64,000 bases of DNA, taken from the NCBI GenBank assembly GCA_020628175.1, contig JAHDFK010000006.1:12404-76403 (forward strand). Reading direction: 5' to 3'. Source of the DNA: Wenyingzhuangia sp. (GTDB lineage: Bacteria; Bacteroidota; Bacteroidia; Flavobacteriales; Flavobacteriaceae). Made by a program: the position numbers and the translations under genes. The notes under the pieces were generated by a model, which worked only from the letters and a program-made list of their open reading frames with translations, was not told the origin of the DNA and made no database searches. The stretch's first letter is position 1. The number at the start of each line of letters is the position of its first letter. This document shows, one piece after another, positions 36,823 to 45,897 of the stretch.

Positions 36823-38112
36823 TTAGCTAGTCTGATGAGTTAATTGGGTAATTAAATCTACACCCAAAGCACAATCAGTACAACGCGCTTTATCGCAATA
36901 TTCTTTTTTTAAGGTTAATAATGCTTGTGTTTCTAAGGCAGAATGTGTTTTGCAACCTAATTTCTCAAACTTTTGTACGATGTTATTTTTTTCAGCATCA
37001 ATACTATACATTAAATCTAATAAATAGCTAGAATCTTCCCCTTTGTGTTTTAAATAAGCAAACAGTACAGGTATAATCGCATTGATCATTACTAAATTTC
37101 GAAAGCTATCGCTTATGTATCTTGGCGATTTTTTAGAATCTCTATCAAAATTATAATGTGTCTGCCAATAATCATTTACACGACCTTCAAATAGTTTTTT
37201 ATAATCTTCTATATTGCTTTTTAACGCTATTACTTTGCTAAACACATTTTGTTCTTTCTCGTAAAAAGAAATAAACTGTGCCAACCTTATCGTTGGAAAA
37301 TTATTAGGCCTGCAACCATAAAAATTTAGTTTCACCAATGGCAAATCTTTTAAGTTGTGTTTCGTTTTTTGATAGTTAAATTCACTTCGCAACAAATCCA
37401 AATAACCGTCCTCTATTTGTTCCTGATTTAACAAACCTGTCAAACCATACAAAACAGGCTCTAATCGTTTGTTGGTAATTTGTTTTCTTAATACAGAAAA
37501 ATCTATCTGCGAAAATGCCATTAAAAAAATAGGACCATTTATATTACCTCCAAAACATTTTGCCAACATTAAAAATAACGTGGCTTCCCAATTGTTATTT
37601 GTTTTTTTAAATACATTTTCTATTTCAGTAAGCTTTCGCTCTAATCGTTCTACATATACTCTTTCTAGCCAGCTTTTTAATTTAAAAGCATCTATATCTT
37701 TCAAAGTATGTTCGCAAAAAATCCATTTTTTATCTCGTTTTACAAGATTTTCATAACGCTTTAACACTTCTTTGTCAACATACTGTTGCAACTCCAATGT
37801 CGGAATTTCATTACCACATACATCAAAAACCTCTACATCATGTTCGTAAACCACATGTAGTATAATTTTCTGGTAATTTTCATCCTTTTCGTGTTTGTGC
37901 GCATACCAATCCGATGATTTTACATGAATTTCTATATTACCAGCCCATTTTTGACCAGCAACCTCAATCAATCCATTACTAAAATCAGGACCTTGCAGTC
38001 TATTTAAAAATCCTTTTTTGTGTATTTCTAAATTTTGTTTTTTTGTAGTGCACAAATTCTGTTGACAAAACAACTCCTGTTGCCATATCAAATGCAATAA
38101 CGACTCTTTCAT
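36823..38112 (-). CDS. DUF2851 family protein
   Basis: This 429-residue protein is conserved across Bacteroidota and has no known function. It opens with LLHLIWQQELFCQQNL, then FLNRLQGPDFSNGLIEVAGQKWAGNIEIHVKSSDWY, a segment typical of the family. Four cysteines close the protein (GCKTHSALETQ, YCDKARCTDCALG), suggesting a metal site. It has no signal peptide, so it is probably cytoplasmic. It is convergent with the E1 fusion gene and divergent from the nitroreductase gene. Confidence 0.82.
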   Translation of the reverse strand: MKESLLHLIWQQELFCQQNLCTTKKQNLEIHKKGFLNRLQGPDFSNGLIEVAGQKWAGNIEIHVKSSDWYAHKHEKDENYQKIILHVVYEHDVEVFDVCGNEIPTLELQQYVDKEVLKRYENLVKRDKKWIFCEHTLKDIDAFKLKSWLERVYVERLERKLTEIENVFKKTNNNWEATLFLMLAKCFGGNINGPIFLMAFSQIDFSVLRKQITNKRLEPVLYGLTGLLNQEQIEDGYLDLLRSEFNYQKTKHNLKDLPLVKLNFYGCRPNNFPTIRLAQFISFYEKEQNVFSKVIALKSNIEDYKKLFEGRVNDYWQTHYNFDRDSKKSPRYISDSFRNLVMINAIIPVLFAYLKHKGEDSSYLLDLMYSIDAEKNNIVQKFEKLGCKTHSALETQALLTLKKEYCDKARCTDCALGVDLITQLTHQTS

Positions 38113-38161
38113 AGCGGTGTAGAATCTATTTTTTATTCTACAAGATAAACAATAAATAGTT

Positions 38162-38169
38162 TATTTTTG
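38162..38169 (+). promoter_or_regulatory. -7 element of the nitroreductase-pepD promoter
   Basis: TATTTTTG matches TAnnTTTG exactly and lies 25 bases before ATG 38195. The -33 element is not clear. Confidence 0.55.
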
Positions 38170-38194
38170 TAATCCTTACCTAAGATAATTACCT

Positions 38195-38824
38195 ATGAAT
38201 ATTATAGATAGCCTAAAATGGCGATATGCAACTAAAAAATTTGATGCTTCTAAAAAACTTTCTTCGCAACAAATAGAATTGTTAAAAGAAGCTTTTAATT
38301 TAACAGCTACCTCATACGGTTTGCAAGCTTTAAGCTTAGTTGTGATAGAAAACAATGCTTTTAGAGAGCAGCTAATAGAACACAGTTTTAACCAAAGACA
38401 AGTGGCAGATGCATCTCATTTATTGGTTATTTGTTATCCAGAAAATTACGACGGAACAGATGTAGAAGCTTATTTTGATAGAATTGTAGCCACTAGAAAT
38501 ACAGACGAAGAAACTATTAAACCTTTTAAAGATTTTTTAGTACATACTTTTAATACAAAGACTACAGAAGACAAACACAATTCTTTTGCCAAACAAACGT
38601 ATATTGCCCTTGGTAATTTACTAACTGTTTGTGCTTTAGAAAAAATAGACTCTTGCCCCATGGAAGGGTTTGTACCCGCTAAATACGATGAAATTTTAGA
38701 TTTAAAGTCTAAAAACTTAAAATCGGCATTATTATTACCAGTAGGTTTTAGAGCTGAAGATGATTTTATGGCACAAGAAAAAAAGGTAAGAAAACCATTG
38801 TCTGACATAATTATAGAAATGTAA
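38195..38824 (+). CDS. NAD(P)H-dependent nitroreductase-family flavoprotein
   Basis: The 209-residue protein matches the NfsB-like nitroreductase family. The N-terminal SLKWRYATKKFDASKKL supplies FMN-phosphate contacts. Further matches are FNLTATSYGLQALSLVVIEN, QTYIALGNLLTVCALEKIDSCPMEGFVPAKYDEIL and LLLPVGFRAEDD near the C-terminus. Such enzymes reduce nitroaromatics or quinones; the natural substrate is unknown. Its stop overlaps the pepD start by one base (TAATG), so the two form an operon. Confidence 0.9.
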   Translation: MNIIDSLKWRYATKKFDASKKLSSQQIELLKEAFNLTATSYGLQALSLVVIENNAFREQLIEHSFNQRQVADASHLLVICYPENYDGTDVEAYFDRIVATRNTDEETIKPFKDFLVHTFNTKTTEDKHNSFAKQTYIALGNLLTVCALEKIDSCPMEGFVPAKYDEILDLKSKNLKSALLLPVGFRAEDDFMAQEKKVRKPLSDIIIEM

Positions 38825-40287
38825 TGCATACAACATTAACTCATATAGAGCCCAAAGAAATTTGGGCTCATTTTAGTTTGATAAACGCCATACCTAGAGC
38901 TTCTAAAAAAGAACTAGAGATTTCGAATTTCATGGTGTCGTTTGGTCAACAATTAGGTTTCGATACACATCAAGACAAAGCGTTAAATGTATTGATTAAA
39001 AAACCTGCTTCTGCTGGTTTTGAAAACCGAAAAAAGGTAACCTTACAAGCCCATTTAGACATGGTGCATCAAAAAAACAACGAAACTGTTTTTGATTTTG
39101 ATAAAGAAGGAATTCAAATGTATGTTGAAGGAGACTGGGTAAAAGCTAAAGGAACAACTTTAGGCGCTGATAATGGACTGGGAGTTGCTGCTATTATGAG
39201 TGTTTTGGCAAATAAAAACCTAGAACACCCAGAACTAGAGGCTTTATTTACCATTGATGAAGAAACCGGAATGACAGGAGCTTTTGAATTGCAACCTGGC
39301 TTTATATCGGGAGATATTTTACTGAACCTAGATACCGAAGAAGACGATGAAATTACAATTGGCTGTGCTGGTGGTGTAGATGTTACTGCTACCAAAACGT
39401 ATAACACTGTTGCTCCCAACCAAAATAACACTTGCTACAAAATTAGTGTAAACGGACTTAACGGAGGACACTCTGGTGTAGAAATTCACAAAGGATTAGG
39501 AAACGCTAACAAACTAATAACGCGTGTTCTTTTTGAACTTCAAAAAACAATCCCCTTTCAATTACAGTACCTAAAAGGAGGAAATCTTAGAAATGCTATT
39601 CCTAGAGAAGCCGAAGCCATCATTAATATTGATAGCACAACAACGTATCAATCTATCTTTTCGGAAATCAGTTCTCAAATACAAAAAGAATGGAGTGTTA
39701 AAGAACCGAGTTTAGCCATTACAATTGAAACTCATCAGCATAAAGAACATGGACTGACAGAAATCGATCAAAAAACACTACTGCAAACACTATACGCTTG
39801 CCATAATGGTGTGTATACAATGGATGCACAAATACAAAACCTAGTCGCTACATCTAACAATTTAGCTGCTGTACATTTAGAAAATGGTGAATTAAAAATA
39901 GCTTGTTTGACAAGATCTTCCATAGAAAGTGAAAAGCAAGATTTGACCAACAAACTAACGGCCACTTTCGAACTAGCAGGTTGTAACGTAACAACTGATG
40001 GTGATTATCCTGGATGGCAACCCAATACCAATGCTAGTATTTTAACAACTATGACCACTGTCTATCAATCTTTATTCAAAGAAGCTCCGCATGTAAATGC
40101 TTGTCATGCAGGTTTAGAATGTGGAATTATAGGAAAATGGTATCCTAACATGGAAATGGTATCTTTTGGCCCCACCATTCGAGGTGCACATTCTCCAGAC
40201 GAAAGAGCAAGTATCACATCAACTCAAAAATTCTGGACGTTTTTAATAGAAATTTTAAAAAACATACCCGAAAAAACTAAAAAATAA
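38824..40287 (+). CDS. pepD: Aminoacyl-histidine dipeptidase (peptidase D)
   Basis: The 487-residue cytosolic M20-family peptidase hydrolyses Xaa-His dipeptides such as carnosine. Metal-site segments are visible in order: LQAHLDMVHQ, LGADNGLGVAAIMSVL, TIDEETGMTGAFEL and NLDTEEDDEITIGCAGG, with NACHAGLECGIIG and GAHSPDERASI near the C-terminus. A lid domain starts near residue 215 (VNGLNGGHSGVEIHKG). Length matches E. coli PepD. Confidence 0.93.
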   Translation: MHTTLTHIEPKEIWAHFSLINAIPRASKKELEISNFMVSFGQQLGFDTHQDKALNVLIKKPASAGFENRKKVTLQAHLDMVHQKNNETVFDFDKEGIQMYVEGDWVKAKGTTLGADNGLGVAAIMSVLANKNLEHPELEALFTIDEETGMTGAFELQPGFISGDILLNLDTEEDDEITIGCAGGVDVTATKTYNTVAPNQNNTCYKISVNGLNGGHSGVEIHKGLGNANKLITRVLFELQKTIPFQLQYLKGGNLRNAIPREAEAIINIDSTTTYQSIFSEISSQIQKEWSVKEPSLAITIETHQHKEHGLTEIDQKTLLQTLYACHNGVYTMDAQIQNLVATSNNLAAVHLENGELKIACLTRSSIESEKQDLTNKLTATFELAGCNVTTDGDYPGWQPNTNASILTTMTTVYQSLFKEAPHVNACHAGLECGIIGKWYPNMEMVSFGPTIRGAHSPDERASITSTQKFWTFLIEILKNIPEKTKK

Positions 40288-40390
40288 AATAAAAAACAGA
40301 CAGTGTTTGGCATTACAATTGTTAATATCTTAACTTTTACTTACACACAAATAATTGTACTTTTACAAGCAACATAAACAAGATGCATTC

Positions 40391-41152
40391 ATGGGAAAAA
40401 TTATTGCTATTGCTAATCAAAAAGGAGGAGTTGGTAAAACAACCACTTCTGTAAATTTAGCAGCCTCATTAGGAGTATTAGAAAAAAAGGTATTAATTAT
40501 TGATGCCGATCCCCAAGCTAATGCGACATCTGGTTTAGGAATAGATATTGAAACCGTTGAAAAAGGAACCTACGAAATATTAGAGCACACATGTACAGCT
40601 GCAGAAGCAATTGTAGCAACCAACTCTCCTAACGTAGATATTATTCCTGCTCATATTGATTTGGTGGCTATTGAAATAGAATTGGTAGACAAACCCAATA
40701 GAGAGTACATGATGAAGGAAATTTTAAAACCTGTACAAGATAATTATGATTACATAATTATAGATTGTGCACCTTCTCTAGGATTGATTACCTTGAACTC
40801 TTTAACAGCTGCAAATTCTGTTATTATACCTATTCAGTGCGAATATTTTGCATTAGAAGGATTAGGGAAATTATTAAACACCATAAAAAGTGTTCAAAAA
40901 ATACACAACCCTTCTTTAGATATTGAAGGTTTGTTATTAACCATGTTTGATTCTCGTTTAAGATTATCGAACCAAGTAGTAGAAGAAGTAAAAACGCATT
41001 TTAGCGATATGGTTTTTGAAACCATTATACAACGTAATATTCGTTTAGGAGAAGCACCAAGTTTTGGCGAAAGTATTATTGCTTACGATGCTACAAGTAA
41101 AGGAGCTATAAACTACATTAACCTAGCTAACGAAGTAATTACAAAGAACTAA
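40391..41152 (+). CDS. parA: Chromosome-partitioning ATPase ParA/Soj
   Basis: From ATG 40391 the protein is 253 residues and begins MGKIIAIANQKGGVGKTTT, the deviant Walker A of ParA ATPases. Further motifs are VLIIDADPQANATSGLG, YDYIIIDCAPSLGLITLNSL, and a C-terminal ITKN. It drives origin segregation together with ParB, encoded 4 bases downstream. An in-frame TTG 12 codons upstream gives a non-conserved extension and is disfavoured. No parS-like palindrome (GTTTCACGTGAAAC) was seen in the window. Confidence 0.95.
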   Translation: MGKIIAIANQKGGVGKTTTSVNLAASLGVLEKKVLIIDADPQANATSGLGIDIETVEKGTYEILEHTCTAAEAIVATNSPNVDIIPAHIDLVAIEIELVDKPNREYMMKEILKPVQDNYDYIIIDCAPSLGLITLNSLTAANSVIIPIQCEYFALEGLGKLLNTIKSVQKIHNPSLDIEGLLLTMFDSRLRLSNQVVEEVKTHFSDMVFETIIQRNIRLGEAPSFGESIIAYDATSKGAINYINLANEVITKN

Positions 41153-41156
41153 ACAC

Positions 41157-42056
41157 ATGGCAAAAGCAACAAAAAAACAGGCTTTAGGTAGAGGTCTTTC
41201 TGCTTTATTAAAAGAGAATGACATGAGTGTTCGCACTGCCAACCACGAAAAAGCACCCGAAATTGTAGGTAGTATTATAGAACTTGAATTAGAAAAAATT
41301 GAAGTAAACCCATACCAACCTCGTACCTATTTTGATGAAGAAGCGCTAAATGAATTGGCTGAATCTATTAAAATACTAGGTGTTATTCAACCTATTACCG
41401 TACGTAGATTAGAAAACGATACCTTTCAGTTAGTTTCTGGAGAACGCCGTTTTAGAGCCTCTAAACTTATAGGAAACACAACTGTACCTGCCTATATCCG
41501 TTTGGCAAACGATCAGGAAATGCTAGAAATGGCCTTGGTAGAAAACATTCAACGTAAAAACTTAGACCCTATAGAAGTTGCCTTGTCTTACCAACGTTTA
41601 ATTGATGAAATTAATTTAACACAAGAAGAATTAGGTGGACGTGTTGGTAAAAAAAGATCTACAGTAACCAACTACTTACGTTTGTTAAAACTCGATCCGA
41701 TTATACAAACAGGTATGAGAGATGGCTTTGTTAGTATGGGGCACGGTAGAGCCTTAATTAATTTAGACAATAGTTTAAAACAACTAGAGGTTTACGAAAA
41801 AATATTAAAAGAAGGATTGTCTGTACGACAAACCGAAGCCTTAGTTGCAGAACTAAAGCAAGGAAAAACACCTACAGACAAACCTGTTATTACAACACCC
41901 GATTTTGTAAAAGCTAACGAACAAGCGTTTAATCGTTTTTTTGGTCAAAAAGTAGCAATCAATGCAAATCACAAAGGGAAAGGAAAAATTTCTATCTCGT
42001 TTAATTCTGAAGAAGAATTTAACCAAATCAAAACTATATTAAACCTAGGTGAATAA
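41157..42056 (+). CDS. parB: Chromosome-partitioning protein ParB/Spo0J
   Basis: The 299-residue DNA-binding CTPase has the N-terminal QALGRGLSALL, the ParB/Srx core VNPYQPRTYFDEEALNELAESIKILGVIQPI and the CTP-binding box SGERRFRASKL. The HTH region is LTQEELGGRVGKKRSTVTNYLRLLKL, here split for length as LTQEELGGRVGKKR and STVTNYLRLLKL. It binds parS and loads SMC. Its last 8 bases overlap the start of the DUF5683 gene. Confidence 0.95.
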   Translation: MAKATKKQALGRGLSALLKENDMSVRTANHEKAPEIVGSIIELELEKIEVNPYQPRTYFDEEALNELAESIKILGVIQPITVRRLENDTFQLVSGERRFRASKLIGNTTVPAYIRLANDQEMLEMALVENIQRKNLDPIEVALSYQRLIDEINLTQEELGGRVGKKRSTVTNYLRLLKLDPIIQTGMRDGFVSMGHGRALINLDNSLKQLEVYEKILKEGLSVRQTEALVAELKQGKTPTDKPVITTPDFVKANEQAFNRFFGQKVAINANHKGKGKISISFNSEEEFNQIKTILNLGE

Positions 42057-42615
42057 TCGGTTGTACATAACATTCTTGCTGTTGTTTAGCGTCTTCTTGT
42101 CTTTTTCACAAAACACAACGAATAAAGACTTGTCTATTGACAGTAAAAAAATTGTAGAGGAACAACAAGATTTCAATCCTCTATCGCCTGCAAAAGCTGC
42201 TTTTTACTCTGCTGTTGTACCAGGATTAGGACAGGCTTACAACAAACGCTATTGGAAAATACCTATTGTTTATGGAGCCCTAGCGAGTAGTGTTTATTAC
42301 TACACAACAAACGGTAGAGCTTACAATAGATTTAGAAAAGCGTTTAAACTTAGAAAAGCTGGAAAACCTGATGAATTTGCAGAGGTATTTTCGTTAGAAA
42401 GTTTAGAAAGTGCGCAACAAATATTACGCCGAAACAGAGATACTTCTTTACTAACTTTTATAGGTCTGTATGCTTTACAGGTATTAGAAGCGAGTATAGA
42501 TGCACATTTATTACAATTTAATATATCAGACAAAATAACATTCGACCCACAACTTATGAGAGATCAAACTACTAATAACAGTTATGTTGGTGTGTCGTTA
42601 AATTTAAAATTTTAA
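42049..42615 (+). CDS. DUF5683 family membrane protein
   Basis: The 188-residue protein starts at GTG 42049, inside the parB end, with a signal-peptide-like segment (RLYITFLLLFSVFLSFS). The DUF5683 core follows: SPAKAAFYSAVVPGLGQAYNKRYWKIPIVYGALASSVYYY, whose hydrophobic stretch is membrane-spanning, and DTSLLTFIGLYALQVLEASIDAHLLQF. Function is unknown. The parA-parB-DUF5683-dapB-lepB order is a common flavobacterial arrangement as I recall it. The long overlap suggests translational coupling to parB. Confidence 0.82.
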   Translation: MNNRLYITFLLLFSVFLSFSQNTTNKDLSIDSKKIVEEQQDFNPLSPAKAAFYSAVVPGLGQAYNKRYWKIPIVYGALASSVYYYTTNGRAYNRFRKAFKLRKAGKPDEFAEVFSLESLESAQQILRRNRDTSLLTFIGLYALQVLEASIDAHLLQFNISDKITFDPQLMRDQTTNNSYVGVSLNLKF

Positions 42616-42617
42616 GC

Positions 42618-43319
42618 ATGAAAATAGCATTATTAGGATATGGAAAAATGGGACAGACTATTGAGAAAATAGCTGTTAGTAGAGGCCATGAAATCGTAGT
42701 AATTGTAGATGAAAACACAAAAGAATACGACATTACTTTAGCAGATGTTGCTATTGATTTTAGTATTCCTGCTGTTGCCGTTAAAAATATTTCAAATTGT
42801 TTTAACAACGGTGTACCTGTAGTATCTGGAACCACAGGTTGGTTAGCAGATTACGATAACATGGTAAACCTATGTAACGAAAAAGAAGGTGGATTTATTT
42901 ATGCTTCTAATTATAGCTTAGGTGTCAATATCTTTTTTGAACTAAACGAGCACTTAGCTAAAATGATGAAAAATCTTTCGCAATACAATGTAACTATGGA
43001 AGAAATTCATCACAAACAAAAATTAGACGAACCAAGTGGAACTGCTATTACATTAGCCGAAGGAGTTATAGAACACACCAAATACAACGGATGGGATGTA
43101 GACAAAGCTAGCAAAGAAACAAACATACCTATCAAGGCTATTCGTAGCCCAGAAGTACCAGGTACGCATGTTGTAGATTATACTTCAGAAGTAGATAGTA
43201 TAGAAATCAAACACACCGCTCATAACCGCCAAGGTTTTGCTTTAGGTGCAGTTATTGCATCAGAATGGTTGGTAGGTAAAAAAGGAGTATTCTCTATGAG
43301 AGATGTACTTGGATTGTAA
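42618..43319 (+). CDS. dapB: 4-hydroxy-tetrahydrodipicolinate reductase
   Basis: This enzyme of the lysine/diaminopimelate pathway supplies peptidoglycan precursors. The 233-residue protein has the NAD(P) motif LLGYGKMGQTIEKIA, VVSGTTGWL, FIYASNYSLGVNIFFEL, and the catalytic EEIHHKQKLDEPSGTAI with its His pair and Lys. It is shorter than the E. coli enzyme (273), as usual in this group. It starts 2 bases after DUF5683 and is followed by lepB. Confidence 0.95.
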   Translation: MKIALLGYGKMGQTIEKIAVSRGHEIVVIVDENTKEYDITLADVAIDFSIPAVAVKNISNCFNNGVPVVSGTTGWLADYDNMVNLCNEKEGGFIYASNYSLGVNIFFELNEHLAKMMKNLSQYNVTMEEIHHKQKLDEPSGTAITLAEGVIEHTKYNGWDVDKASKETNIPIKAIRSPEVPGTHVVDYTSEVDSIEIKHTAHNRQGFALGAVIASEWLVGKKGVFSMRDVLGL

Positions 43320-43335
43320 TCCTTAAAAATTAAAT

Positions 43336-44889
43336 ATGTACTGGATTTTATTTTTTTTAATTGTACAAGTTTTACACTTTGCAGGAACTTGGAAATTGTA
43401 TCAAAAAGCAGGAAAACAAGCATGGCAAGCCGCTGTGCCTGTGTACAATGCTATTGTGTTAATGGATATTATAAAACGCCCTAAATGGTGGGTAATTATA
43501 TTGTTTATTCCTGTAATTAACTTATTATTATTTCCGGTAATATGGGTAGAAATTGCGCGTAGTTTTAGACGTTTTGAAAATAAAGATACTTGGTTAGCTA
43601 TTCTATCTTTAGGTTTTTACAATTTTTACCTAAACTATGTTGTTTTCGACCAGTTAAAATACAACGAAAACAGAAGTCTAAAACCACCGAATAAGGCTGG
43701 AGAATGGGTAAGTTCTATTGTGTTTGCTGTAGCTGCCGCTACATTTGTACATACCTATGTAATGCAACCTTTTACCATTCCAACCTCATCGTTAGAAAAA
43801 TCATTATTAATAGGCGATTTTTTATTTGTAAGTAAATTTCACTACGGAGCTAAAGTACCTAAAAGTCCATTAGCCCTACCTATGGTACACGATTCTATTC
43901 CCAAAACAGGATTACGATCGTATATTAAAGGTATTGAATTACCTTACTTAAGATTTCCTGGAATTCAGAAAGTAAAACGAAACGAAATTGTAGTATTCAA
44001 CTGGCCTTCCGATTCGTTAGCCTTAATGTGGGGAGATAAATCTGGAAAATTCACTTACAAACCCGTTGATAAAAAAACGAACTACGTAAAGCGTTGTGTA
44101 GGAATCCCTGGAGATAGCTTAGAAATTAAAAATGGATATATCTATATAAATGGTAAAAAAACAGTATTACCAGATAGAGCAAAACCTCAGTTTAATTACT
44201 ACGTAACAACCAATAAAGCTTTTACTGCTGATGAAATTATACACAAGTACAATGTAAATCCAGACGAAGCATCTATTATCAATAGAAAAGAATTTAAATA
44301 TTTTATCAATTTAGACAAAGAACACGCGCTATTGATGAAAAAAGATCCTAAGGTTGTTTCTATAAAAAGAAATATTGATGCTAAAGGAACTTATGACCCA
44401 AGTATTTTCCCACACGATCCGCAATACGCGTGGAGTCAAGATAATTTTGGACCCATATATATTCCTGCCAAAGGAGATGTAATTACACTTACTAAAGAAA
44501 CATTGCCTTTTTACAAACGAATTATTGATGAGTATGAGCACAACGAATTTGAGATAAAGGAAGACGGTGCTATTTACATAAACGGAGAACAAACAAATAC
44601 ATACACCATTCAACAAGATTATTTTTGGATGATGGGAGATAACAGACAACGTTCTTTAGATGCTCGTTATTGGGGATATACTCCTTTTGACCATGTGGTA
44701 GGTAAACCTGTTTTTATATGGATGAGTTTAGATCAAAATGAAAAAGCCTTTAACAAAAAGATACGTTGGGATAGATTGTTTACAACTGTGCATGGTAGTG
44801 GTAAACCAAAATCTTATTTCTTATACTTTATTATTGCAGTAGTTTTATACTATGCAGGAAAAGAAGTTTACAAAAGAAAGAAAAAATAA
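43336..44889 (+). CDS. lepB: Signal peptidase I, enlarged with N-terminal DUF5684-like segment
   Basis: LepB cleaves signal peptides at the periplasmic face of the inner membrane. The 517-residue protein is much longer than the usual 250-330. An N-terminal stretch (about 1-110) has three or four membrane segments of the DUF5684 type (GTWKLYQKAGKQAWQAAVPVYNAI). The catalytic Ser is S152 in FTIPTSSLEKSLLIGD and the Lys is about K255 in NYVKRCVGIPGD. A large insertion (about 290-380) precedes the DYFWMMGDNRQRSLDARYWG box. A last hydrophobic segment and KRKKK end the protein. Confidence 0.93.
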   Translation: MYWILFFLIVQVLHFAGTWKLYQKAGKQAWQAAVPVYNAIVLMDIIKRPKWWVIILFIPVINLLLFPVIWVEIARSFRRFENKDTWLAILSLGFYNFYLNYVVFDQLKYNENRSLKPPNKAGEWVSSIVFAVAAATFVHTYVMQPFTIPTSSLEKSLLIGDFLFVSKFHYGAKVPKSPLALPMVHDSIPKTGLRSYIKGIELPYLRFPGIQKVKRNEIVVFNWPSDSLALMWGDKSGKFTYKPVDKKTNYVKRCVGIPGDSLEIKNGYIYINGKKTVLPDRAKPQFNYYVTTNKAFTADEIIHKYNVNPDEASIINRKEFKYFINLDKEHALLMKKDPKVVSIKRNIDAKGTYDPSIFPHDPQYAWSQDNFGPIYIPAKGDVITLTKETLPFYKRIIDEYEHNEFEIKEDGAIYINGEQTNTYTIQQDYFWMMGDNRQRSLDARYWGYTPFDHVVGKPVFIWMSLDQNEKAFNKKIRWDRLFTTVHGSGKPKSYFLYFIIAVVLYYAGKEVYKRKKK

Positions 44890-44891
44890 AT

Positions 44892-45530
44892 ATGTCTAGA
44901 AACATATTGATACAACCCGCATATTTCGCTCCCATAGCGCAATATGCGGCTATTTTACAAGCTAAAAGTATTGTTTTCGAACAACAAGATAATTTTGTAA
45001 AACAAACCTATCGAAATCGTTGTTATGTGTATGCTGCAAACGGAAAGCTTACTTTAAACGTGCCTGTTTTAAAAACAAAAGGTATAAAGAAGACCTTAAC
45101 AAAAAACACACCTATTAGTTATGTAGAAAATTGGCAAGTGCTTCATTTAAAATCTTTGAAATCTGCCTATCGCTCTTCTCCTTTTTTTGAATATTACGAA
45201 GATGATTTGAATGTGTTATTCAAAAACACATACAAAACACTTGAAGATTTACACAAAGCCTGCCATGAATTTGTGATGGATGCTTTGTTAGAAGATGCTA
45301 TTCAAACATCTTTCTCTAAAGAATACCAAATACACCCAACAAACTTAAAGGACCTTCGTCATTATGTAGACGCTAAAACTCAGCCAAACATAACATTTCC
45401 TAGTTACATACAGGTGTTTGATGACAAACATGGTTTTTTACCCAACTTAAGTATTTTAGATTTAATTTTTATGGAAGGCCCTGCAGCTAGTATTTATTTA
45501 TTAAACCTAAATACAAATGCTTTCTCTTAA
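44892..45530 (+). CDS. WbqC family protein
   Basis: The 212-residue protein matches the WbqC-like family (IQPAYFAPIAQYAAILQAKSIVFEQQDNFVKQTYRNRC, KSLKSAYRSSPFFEYYEDDL). Members appear in polysaccharide clusters and in conserved Bacteroidota housekeeping runs; the reaction is not established. It follows lepB by 2 bases and its 3' end overlaps the DUF6122 gene by 14 bases. Confidence 0.85.
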   Translation: MSRNILIQPAYFAPIAQYAAILQAKSIVFEQQDNFVKQTYRNRCYVYAANGKLTLNVPVLKTKGIKKTLTKNTPISYVENWQVLHLKSLKSAYRSSPFFEYYEDDLNVLFKNTYKTLEDLHKACHEFVMDALLEDAIQTSFSKEYQIHPTNLKDLRHYVDAKTQPNITFPSYIQVFDDKHGFLPNLSILDLIFMEGPAASIYLLNLNTNAFS

Positions 45531-45831
45531 ATTTGTACTTCATTATAGTTTACACTTTTTAGCACCTGGTATTATTGGTTATGTTTATCAACCTAAAAAC
45601 TGGAAGAAAAATTGGCTTATCTTACTTTCTACCATGCTCATAGATGTAGATCATTTACTCGCTAATCCTATCTTTCAAGAAGATAGATGTAGTATAAATT
45701 ACCATCCTTTACACACTTTTTATGCTGCAATTGTATACGTAACCCTTATAATACCTAACAAAACACGGCTTTTTGCAATGGGTTTAATTTTTCACTTAAT
45801 TACTGATTTAATTGATTGTTCATTTGGATAA
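45517..45831 (+). CDS. DUF6122 family small membrane protein
   Basis: The 104-residue protein has HYSLHFLAPGIIGYVYQPKNWKKNW, LLSTMLIDVDHLLANPIF, NYHPLHTFYAAIVYV and LIFHLITDLIDC. These give several His/Asp-rich, partly hydrophobic helices, resembling a compact LexA-independent metal-dependent hydrolase fold such as DUF457-type membrane proteins. The family function is unknown. It starts inside the wbqC end, so it is translationally coupled and closes this operon. Confidence 0.78.
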   Translation: MLSLKFVLHYSLHFLAPGIIGYVYQPKNWKKNWLILLSTMLIDVDHLLANPIFQEDRCSINYHPLHTFYAAIVYVTLIIPNKTRLFAMGLIFHLITDLIDCSFG

Positions 45832-45846
45832 ATAGTTTTATTTTTG
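45816..45846 (+). promoter_or_regulatory. Promoter of the Crp-like regulator gene
   Basis: TTG at 45816-45818 and TATTTTTG at 45839-45846 are separated by 20 bases, a good Bacteroidota primary-sigma promoter. The -33 part lies inside the DUF6122 3' end. The leader would be about 45 bases. Confidence 0.6.
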
Positions 45847-45897
45847 TAACTTATTTACATATGTTATTACACACATAATAAAAAACAACATAATTTA

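Noticed and set aside
40288..40390. parS site near parAB
   Set aside because: No GTTTCACGTGAAAC-like palindrome was found here or elsewhere in the window.
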